From positions 1-26,977 of the forward strand of contig JAEWCY010000200.1 of the NCBI GenBank assembly GCA_023390395.1: DNA of 26,977 bases, read 5' to 3'. How positions within the stretch are numbered: the first letter of the stretch is position 1; the number at the start of each line of letters is the position of its first letter. Positions 8,933 to 14,191 of the stretch are shown here, one piece after another. Below the pieces are notes generated by a model. It saw only the letters and a list, made by a program, of their open reading frames with translations, was not told the origin of the DNA and did no database searches. The stretch is from Pseudomonadota bacterium (GTDB lineage: Bacteria > Desulfobacterota > Desulfovibrionia > Desulfovibrionales > Desulfovibrionaceae). A program made the position numbers and the translations under genes.

Positions 8933-9385
8933 ATGGCCGCCACCCCCGAAACCTTGCGCGCCCAGTGCGACAAGCTGACGAACAAGCTGGTCTTTCTCGA
9001 AAAGCGCTACGTGCACCGGTACGGCGACCTGCGCCTGCACCCGTCGGAGCTGCACGTGCTGCTGGCCGTGCGCGCCGATCCCGACGCCAACGCCACCCGC
9101 CTGGCCGCGACCCTCGGCGTCACCAAGGGGGCGGTGTCCCAGGTCCAAAAACGCCTGGAGCACAAGGGCGTCATCGTGCGGCGCGCGGACGCCTCGCGCA
9201 AGAACGCGGTCACGGCCGCGTTCACGCCCCTGGGTCGGGCCGCCCTGGAAGACTTCCTCGCCGGCCGGGCCGCGGCCAGGCAGGCCTTCGACGCCTACCT
9301 CGAAAGCCTCCATCCCGAAGCCCGGGAACTGCTCGCCGGCTTCCTGGCCCATCTCTCCGACCTCGTACCCGAGCCCCGGACCTGA
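8933..9385 (+). CDS. MarR-family transcriptional regulator
   Basis: A 150-residue winged-helix regulator. The segment LHVLLAVRADPDANATRLAATLGVTKGAVSQVQKRLEHKG region (about 41-80) forms the helix-turn-helix, with TRLAATLGVTKGAVSQVQKR as the recognition part, and VRRADASRKNAVTAAFTPLGR (about 83-103) is the wing with the MarR-typical Asp-x-Ser-Arg. Flanking helices would give the dimer. The ATG at 8933 is the only reasonable start and lies at the predicted transcript start. Its likely target is the SRPBCC gene downstream plus itself, since both are preceded by a related palindrome. The ligand is unknown; no transporter or enzyme of obvious antibiotic or aromatic metabolism is beside it. Confidence 0.88.
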   Translation: MAATPETLRAQCDKLTNKLVFLEKRYVHRYGDLRLHPSELHVLLAVRADPDANATRLAATLGVTKGAVSQVQKRLEHKGVIVRRADASRKNAVTAAFTPLGRAALEDFLAGRAAARQAFDAYLESLHPEARELLAGFLAHLSDLVPEPRT

Positions 9386-9396
9386 CCGGAACGCGC

Positions 9397-9420
9397 CCGC
9401 GTGTCGGTCGCGGTTTTTTT
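9397..9420 (+). terminator. Probable terminator after the marR-type gene
   Basis: A short all-GC 5-bp stem (9397-9401 with 9409-9413, 7-nt loop) followed by seven T (9414-9420), 12 nt after the stop codon. The stem is short but the T-tract is clear. Confidence 0.55.
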
Positions 9421-9428
9421 CGGCTTTT

Positions 9429-9447
9429 GAGTTTAGATACTTAACTC
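9429..9447 (+). promoter_or_regulatory. MarR-type operator before the SRPBCC gene
   Basis: GAGTTTAGATACTTAACTC is a 19-bp near-perfect palindrome (8 of 9 pairs on the outer and middle positions apart from one T-T and one A-A pair). It is AT-rich in a GC-rich region. Its GAGTTTAG half matches the site overlapping the marR promoter. Confidence 0.6.
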
Positions 9448-9451
9448 TAAC

Positions 9452-9481
9452 TTTTCCGGTCGGGAAGTCCCGGCCGGAAAA
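9452..9481 (+). other. Leader hairpin of the SRPBCC gene
   Basis: A 13-bp stem including one G-U pair (9452-9464 with 9469-9481) with the tetraloop AAGT, ending 4 nt before the AAGGAG ribosome site (9486-9491). No T-tract follows. It could stabilise the mRNA or influence ribosome access. Confidence 0.5.
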
Positions 9482-9499
9482 CCGCAAGGAGAACGTCCC

Positions 9500-9997
9500 A
9501 TGGAATCCGCAAGATTGCGTCGCGCCGGCGAATACGGATGGCAGGTCGCCGCCGCGCCCGAAACCGTGTTTCCCCTGCTGTGCCCGGTGCGGGAATACGA
9601 CTGGATCGACGGCTGGCGGGCCGAAACGCTCCACCCGGCCTCGGGCCTGGCCGAACTCGACTGCGTGTTCACGACCGCGCCCCTGCCCGACGTGGGGCCG
9701 GAAATCTGGACCTGCACCCGCCACGAGCCGCCGCGCCGGGTGGATTACGTGCGCGTGGGACGGCACACGGTCATGCGCCTGCAATTGACCCTGGAGCCGG
9801 CCGGGCAGGAGACGGCGCTTGCCGCCCGCCTCGTCGTCTCCGCCCTGAGCCCCGATGGGGACGCCATGGTGGCGGGGTTGGGCGACAATCCCGCCGTCAG
9901 GCTCTGGACGCCATGCTTCCTCATGCTCGACCACTTCCTGCGCACCGGGACCAGGCTGCCCCGGGATCAGGCCTTGGCCCTGTCGGGACAAGGCTAA
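9500..9997 (+). CDS. SRPBCC (START/Bet v1-like) family protein
   Basis: A 165-residue protein with the pattern of the SRPBCC ligand-pocket fold. It has an N-terminal strand and an AAPETVFPLLCPVREYDW helix region (about 18-35) typical of polyketide-cyclase/START-like members, then alternating strands rich in Arg/Val, and a long C-terminal helix (about 130-155, ending FLMLDHFLRTG). No signal peptide or membrane segment is seen. The family binds hydrophobic ligands or catalyses varied reactions; no specific function can be assigned. AAGGAG lies 8 nt before the ATG. A palindrome related to the one at the marR promoter lies 53 nt upstream, so it is probably the main target of that regulator. Confidence 0.72.
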   Translation: MESARLRRAGEYGWQVAAAPETVFPLLCPVREYDWIDGWRAETLHPASGLAELDCVFTTAPLPDVGPEIWTCTRHEPPRRVDYVRVGRHTVMRLQLTLEPAGQETALAARLVVSALSPDGDAMVAGLGDNPAVRLWTPCFLMLDHFLRTGTRLPRDQALALSGQG

Positions 9998-9999
9998 AA

Positions 10000-10017
10000 C
10001 GTCACACGATCGTCACG
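10000..10017 (+). promoter_or_regulatory. Pho-box-like direct repeat upstream of the XXXCH cluster
   Basis: CGTCACACGATCGTCACG carries two identical GTCAC cores (10001 and 10012) exactly 11 bp apart, as in a PhoB box and as in the site before pstS. No -10 is found at the standard distance; the apparent promoter is about 100 bp downstream. PhoB binding is therefore only a possibility. Confidence 0.35.
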
Positions 10018-10020
10018 GGA

Positions 10021-10063
10021 GGCGGCCAGAGTGGCGGGGCGGTTTTCCGTCCCGCCGGCCGCC
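10021..10063 (+). other. Long stem-loop after the SRPBCC gene
   Basis: An inner 10-bp stem with one G-U pair (10033-10042 with 10047-10056, loop TTTT) is extended by a 7-bp outer stem (10021-10027 with 10057-10063) across a 5-nt bulge. It lies 24 nt after the SRPBCC stop. No T-tract follows, so a terminator role is uncertain. Confidence 0.45.
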
Positions 10064-10101
10064 CGCCTTCTGGCGCGCACCCGGCGATGGGCGATGTTTT
10101 T

Positions 10102-10130
10102 TTGCCAGGAAGCCGTAAAGCGATTATCAT
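10102..10130 (+). promoter_or_regulatory. Promoter of the XXXCH-PHP-amphi-Trp-PhoU/APH cluster
   Basis: TTGCCA (10102-10107) and TATCAT (10125-10130) are 17 nt apart. Transcription would begin near 10137, giving a leader of about 57 nt with AAGGAGGAG (10180-10188) ahead of the first ATG. Confidence 0.68.
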
Positions 10131-10193
10131 AAGCGAGAAAGAGCGCCGTCGCCGATCCGGCGGACCGCGCCGGACAGCCAAGGAGGAGCCGCC

Positions 10194-10790
10194 ATGAGCC
10201 CGTCGCGCAAGCGCAAGTTCGAACTGGTCCTGCCCAGGGTCGAGACCCTGGCCGCCCTGGCCGCGCTCACCGCCCCGGCCGCCGGGGGGAGCCTGGTCGT
10301 CGGCGAGGAGACCGTCTCCCTGGAGGACTTCTCGAGCCTCAAGATCGCCGTGAAAAACCTCGGCGCTTCGACCCTGCTCAAGGTGAGCGTCAAATACCCC
10401 GCCCAGGGCCTGGCCGCGCTGCCGCTTCCGGCGGACATCGACGCCGAGGCCGCGCCCCGGGAGACCGGCGACCCCGCCCCGGAAACCGTGGACGAGGGCG
10501 GCAAGCCCAGGTACAAGGGCCTTAAAAAACGCATGAAGCATTTCTTCAAGGCCATCGTGACGTCGCTTCGGGCCGGGCTCGCCCCGGACGCGGACGTGCT
10601 GGCCGCCTTCATCGCCGACAGCCGGCTCATGACCAGTTATCCCGGCAAGGGCGACGCCTTCTACCCGGCCTACGACGCCGAGGTGGACCGCCTGGAGGCC
10701 GCCGCCCAGTCAGGCGACCTGGAGGCCATGACCGCTTCGGTGGCCGCCCTGGACCGCATGAAAAAGGAGTGCCACAGCCGCCATGCCTGA
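10194..10790 (+). CDS. XXXCH-domain protein (GAK-system type)
   Basis: A 198-residue cytoplasmic protein with no signal peptide. The C-terminal half (about 90-198) ends in DRMKKECHSRHA, with a lone Cys-His (194-195 region) where a cytochrome c' would have CxxCH. This is the feature for which the XXXCH family is named; that family is catalogued as part of the GAK system. Before it comes a Lys/Arg-rich helix (KGLKKRMKHFFKAIV) and SYPGKGDAFYPAYDAEVDRL. The N-terminal 8-68 resembles the amphi-Trp domain encoded two genes downstream in residue pattern, but lacks the Trp. A Pro/Glu-rich linker (70-92) joins the halves. The strong AAGGAGGAG is 5 nt before the ATG. Its last 8 nt overlap the next gene. 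The biochemical function is unknown; haem attachment is unlikely because it is cytoplasmic and has one Cys. Confidence 0.78.
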   Translation: MSPSRKRKFELVLPRVETLAALAALTAPAAGGSLVVGEETVSLEDFSSLKIAVKNLGASTLLKVSVKYPAQGLAALPLPADIDAEAAPRETGDPAPETVDEGGKPRYKGLKKRMKHFFKAIVTSLRAGLAPDADVLAAFIADSRLMTSYPGKGDAFYPAYDAEVDRLEAAAQSGDLEAMTASVAALDRMKKECHSRHA

Positions 10791-11982
10791 CGTCGCCGCA
10801 ACCCCGGCCGCGACCGCGGCCCCCCGTCCGGGCGCGCCCGAGGAGCCCCGTTGCGTGGAGATCGACCTTTCCCGCCTGGACCCGGCCGTCACCGAGGAGG
10901 ACGAGCGGGACTTCGCCCGCATCAACGACGTCTCCCTTTCCCCGGAGCAGGTCGAGCGCATCGTTTCCCCGGCCCGCACCTATCCCCGCCAGGAATACGT
11001 CCTGGCCACCCATTGGCACCCCGAGCACGTGCCCATGGAACTGCTCAAAAAGCGCATCGACCGCCTCTATCCCAACCGGGTGGACGAACTCATCATCCCC
11101 ACCCAGCACAACGTGCTGCTGGAATACGACGGCTATCAGGGCGTGGAGGTGGACTGCTACTCCAGCGGCTTCAACCGCAAGGTCCAGCTTTTGCTCCACT
11201 TCAAGGGCCTCGACGCGGAGCGGGCCGAGGTGCTTGCGGCCATGCTGCGCCACACCCACCGCTACCGGGCCTCGCAGCTCTTCGAATACCTCGACGCCCT
11301 GTGCGAGCCGGCCGGGGAGGCGCGCCGCCAGACCGCCGCCGGCCGCTCCAACGTGGACGAGGATCTGGTGACCTTCGTGGCCATCCAGGCGGCCAAGATC
11401 AAGGCCCTCATCCTGGCCCACGAAGCCGCGCTGCCCGAGGACACCTACAAGAACAAGCTGGTGCGCAACTTCCTCGACACCCTGCGCGCCCGCTTCGGCG
11501 ACCGCATCGTCAACAAGGCGCAGGTCTACGCCAAGGCCGTCAAGGAGCTGGTCAAGGAAGCCTTCTCCCTGTCCTATTTCTACCGCGCCTCGGAGGTGAT
11601 CGAGGAGGCGCGCTCGCTCGGGGCCGGCATCGTCATCCCCCACCCGGAGCAGTTCTGGCCGATCCTTTTGGCCGACTACGACGTGGACGGCATCGAGGTG
11701 TGGAACCCGCAGTCCCAGCAGTACACGGAATTCCTCATCAACGTGGTCAACCGCCGCAACCGCATGGGCTGGCACGGCAAGCGCCCCCTGCTCATCTTCA
11801 TGGGCGACGACTGCCACATGAGCGAGAAGACCCGGGACCCGGCCGAGCAGGATGCGGCCAAGGCCGCCCGGGAGATCGGGCTCCAGCCGGCTTGGCACGA
11901 TTTCGCCATCCGCAAGAGCCTGATCATCAACGGCGTCAGCCGCCGCAAGATCATCAACGAATACCGCGCCCGCCTGGGCTAG
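10783..11982 (+). CDS. PHP-type metal-dependent phosphoesterase
   Basis: A 399-residue protein with a PHP-like metal centre. Motif I is ATHWHPEHVP at 75-84 with His77, His79 and His82. A further His109 occurs in IPTQHNVLLEYDGYQGVEVD, IPHPEQFWPI gives another metal His, and FMGDDCHMSEK gives the final Asp-x-His type motif. PHP proteins include histidinol phosphatase, polymerase-associated exonucleases and nucleotide phosphoesterases, so the substrate cannot be named. Residues 1-70 are a Pro/Ala-rich then acidic extension; a helical insert (about 140-260) separates motifs. The ATG overlaps the end of the XXXCH gene by 8 nt; AAGGAG is 13 nt upstream, somewhat far, so translation is likely coupled. 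Its place between XXXCH and amphi-Trp genes suggests a shared pathway in which a phosphorylated compound or protein is hydrolysed. Confidence 0.75.
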   Translation: MPDVAATPAATAAPRPGAPEEPRCVEIDLSRLDPAVTEEDERDFARINDVSLSPEQVERIVSPARTYPRQEYVLATHWHPEHVPMELLKKRIDRLYPNRVDELIIPTQHNVLLEYDGYQGVEVDCYSSGFNRKVQLLLHFKGLDAERAEVLAAMLRHTHRYRASQLFEYLDALCEPAGEARRQTAAGRSNVDEDLVTFVAIQAAKIKALILAHEAALPEDTYKNKLVRNFLDTLRARFGDRIVNKAQVYAKAVKELVKEAFSLSYFYRASEVIEEARSLGAGIVIPHPEQFWPILLADYDVDGIEVWNPQSQQYTEFLINVVNRRNRMGWHGKRPLLIFMGDDCHMSEKTRDPAEQDAAKAAREIGLQPAWHDFAIRKSLIINGVSRRKIINEYRARLG

Positions 11983-12125
11983 GGTCGACTTGTGGCGGCA
12001 ATGGACGCGCTTTCGGAGAAATAAGGAACGTTTCGGCACGCAGCGACGCGGTCCGCCAAGGATCGCGGAAGCGACGGGCTTTGCGCGCGCGACGCTCCGC
12101 CGGCGCGCCGCCAAGGAGCAAAGAC

Positions 12126-12413
12126 GTGGAGAAGGAATCGCGGTTCAAATACGAGTCCGTCCAGGACGCGGACACCCTGCGGCGCTACCTCGAGGCCGTC
12201 ACCGAGGGCTTTGCCTCGGGCGAGCTGCGGTTCTCCAGCCGCGAAGGCGAAGTCGTCCTGCACCCGGCGGGCATGATCGGCTTTCTTGTGGAGGCCAAGT
12301 CCATGGGCGGGCGCATGAAGCTGCACCTGAAGTTCTCCTGGCGCGAGGACGGCGGCGAGGACGACGGCGACGCCGGCCTCACCATCGCCCCGGGCGGACA
12401 GGCTTCCTCGTGA
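12126..12413 (+). CDS. Amphi-Trp domain protein
   Basis: A 95-residue cytoplasmic protein. Residues 6-72 fit the amphi-Trp domain: FKYESVQDADTLRRYLEAV helix, an exposed-strand section GELRFSSREGEVVLHP, and the signature strand MKLHLKFSWRE with Trp72 near its end. A Gly/Asp-rich tail follows. Amphi-Trp proteins are listed with XXXCH proteins as GAK-system components, but no molecular activity is established that I know of. The start is GTG at 12126 with AAGGAG 7 nt upstream; no ATG fits. It lies 143 nt after the PHP gene, in the same direction, and 113 nt before the PhoU-kinase fusion. The stretch 11983-12125 shows no promoter that I trust, so it is probably transcribed from 10102. Confidence 0.8.
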   Translation: MEKESRFKYESVQDADTLRRYLEAVTEGFASGELRFSSREGEVVLHPAGMIGFLVEAKSMGGRMKLHLKFSWREDGGEDDGDAGLTIAPGGQASS

Positions 12414-12419
12414 TGCGTC

Positions 12420-12448
12420 CCTGAAAGAATACGCCGGTATTTTTCAGG
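12420..12448. other. Inverted repeat between the amphi-Trp and PhoU-kinase genes
   Basis: CCTGAAAGAATAC (12420-12432) pairs with GTATTTTTCAGG (12437-12448) over 12 bp with one bulged base and loop GCCG. It starts 7 nt after the amphi-Trp stop. No T-tract follows on either strand, so it is more likely a processing or partial termination site than a full terminator. Confidence 0.45.
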
Positions 12449-12526
12449 AAATAAAACAACGTCAAGAAACGTCCCTCAAAAGCATGCGCTTAGGGGACGC
12501 GACACCAGGCCTGCGGGAGAGGGGCG

Positions 12527-14164
12527 ATGCGCATTCTCGAAGGCATCGAGGAAAATTTCCGCTTCATGGTCCTCGAGGTCTCCAAACAGGTCTCGAGCGC
12601 CCTGCTCGTGGTCGAACGGCCGGACCCCGATCGCATCAAGCGCATCGAGAGCCGCGACGACTACATCGACAACCTCAAAAGCGTCATCGAGAACGCCTGC
12701 TGGGGCCGCATCCACGGTTCGCGCGACAACAACAAGCGCACGCTGGACCTCGTGCGCGCGGCCAACATCATCAACATCAACCTCGAGCGCATCGCGGACT
12801 ACGCCGTCAACATCGTGTCCCAGGTCCAGTACCTGACCGATCCGCTCTTCATCCGGCGCTACGACTACCGCGATCCCTTCATGGACGTGGAAAAGGCCCT
12901 GGGCCTCGTCTTTCCGGCGCTGACCCGCCAGGACGTGCGACTGGCGCTGCGCATCTGCCGGGCCGAATTCTCCCTGGACGACCGGTTCAAGGCCGCCTTC
13001 GACGCCATCCTGGCCGACCTGCGCCGGGGCGAGTCGCCGGAAAACGCCATTTCCTGCTTCAACATCTTCCGCTACCTGGAGCGCATGGGCGACGCCCTGC
13101 TCAACATCGGCGAGGCGGTCATCTTCGCGGCGCTCGGCGAAAAGCTCAAGATCCACCAGTACCAGGCCCTCCAGGATTCGCTCGGCCAAGGCGGCGAGGA
13201 CATCCCGCTCTCGCCCGGGGACTTCAGCTCCATCTGGGGCACGCGCTCGGGCTGCCGCATCGGCCGGGTGGAGGACCACCACGGCCCACGCTCCAAGGGC
13301 GTGCTCTTCAAGGAGGGCAACGCCGAGAAGCTGGCCAAGGAAAAAGAGAACATCGAGCGCTGGGAGCGGCTTTCCCCAGGACTGCCGCCGAGCATCCAGG
13401 CCTTCCAGACCGACGGCGACTCGGCCTCCATGCTGCTCGAATACCTCGGCGGCTGCAACTTCCAGGAGGTGGTGCTGACCGCCGACCGGGAGATCGTGGA
13501 AAACGCCTGCTTCCTCATCACCCAGACCGTGGGCGGCGTCTGGGAGCAGACCCTGACCCGCGCCCCCGTGGCCTCGGGCTTCATGGCGCAGATGCGCGCC
13601 CGCCTCGACGACGTGCTGCGCCTCTATCCGGGCTTCGCCACGGAACGCAAGGACTTCGGCGGCCTGGCGATCCCGGCCCTGTCGGAGCTCCTGGCCGCCG
13701 CCGCCGAGGCCGAGTCCGGGCTGGCCGCGCCCTTTTCCGTGTTCCTGCACGGGGACTTCAACCTCAACAACATCGTCTACGACCACACCGCCCAGCGCAT
13801 CCACTACATCGACCTGCACCGTTCGGCCCAGGGCGACTACGCCCTGGACACGGCGGTCTTCCTGGCCTCCAACTTCCGGCTGCCGGTCTTCGAGACGCGC
13901 CTGCGCGCCCGGCTGCACCTGGTCATGCGCCGCTTTCTGGAATTCGCCCGGGGCTTCGCCGCCGAGCAGGGGGACGCCACCTTCGAGGCGAGGCTCACCT
14001 TCGGCGTGGCCCGGGCCCTGGCCACCTCGGCCCGGTTCGAGATGAACCGCGTCTTCGCCCAGGAGCTTTTCCTGCGCGGCGTGCACCTGCTCGAAAAACA
14101 GGTGGCCCGGGCCGGCCGGCCCTTCGAGGACGCCGTCTTTCCCGACGCCGTGCTGGTGTACTGA
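12527..14164 (+). CDS. PhoU domain fused to an APH-family kinase
   Basis: A 545-residue fusion. Residues 10-210 are a full PhoU domain: repeat 1 has ANIININLERIADYAVNIV (79-97) and repeat 2 has NIFRYLERMGDALLNIGEAV (179-198), the two metal-binding-type helices of PhoU. Residues 235-530 resemble aminoglycoside/choline phosphotransferases: beta-strand Lys262 in VLFKEG, helix Glu in EKENIERWERL (272-282), hinge LLEYLGGCN (303-311), catalytic loop FLHGDFNLNN (406-415) with Asp410 and Asn415, and metal Asp429 in IHYIDLHRS. All kinase residues are intact, so it should bind ATP and phosphorylate a small molecule or protein. PhoU normally damps Pst transport and PhoR signalling. The fusion thus could couple phosphate status to a kinase; this is inference. 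GGGAGAGGGG precedes the ATG at 12527. It ends 27 nt from the convergent sensor kinase gene. Confidence 0.85.
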   Translation: MRILEGIEENFRFMVLEVSKQVSSALLVVERPDPDRIKRIESRDDYIDNLKSVIENACWGRIHGSRDNNKRTLDLVRAANIININLERIADYAVNIVSQVQYLTDPLFIRRYDYRDPFMDVEKALGLVFPALTRQDVRLALRICRAEFSLDDRFKAAFDAILADLRRGESPENAISCFNIFRYLERMGDALLNIGEAVIFAALGEKLKIHQYQALQDSLGQGGEDIPLSPGDFSSIWGTRSGCRIGRVEDHHGPRSKGVLFKEGNAEKLAKEKENIERWERLSPGLPPSIQAFQTDGDSASMLLEYLGGCNFQEVVLTADREIVENACFLITQTVGGVWEQTLTRAPVASGFMAQMRARLDDVLRLYPGFATERKDFGGLAIPALSELLAAAAEAESGLAAPFSVFLHGDFNLNNIVYDHTAQRIHYIDLHRSAQGDYALDTAVFLASNFRLPVFETRLRARLHLVMRRFLEFARGFAAEQGDATFEARLTFGVARALATSARFEMNRVFAQELFLRGVHLLEKQVARAGRPFEDAVFPDAVLVY

Positions 14165-14191
14165 CCGGGACGTCCGGCCGGACGGGGGACG

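Noticed and set aside
12459..12475. Pho-box-like CGTCA/CGTCC repeat before the PhoU-kinase gene
   Set aside because: Spacing is 10 bp and the second core is poor.
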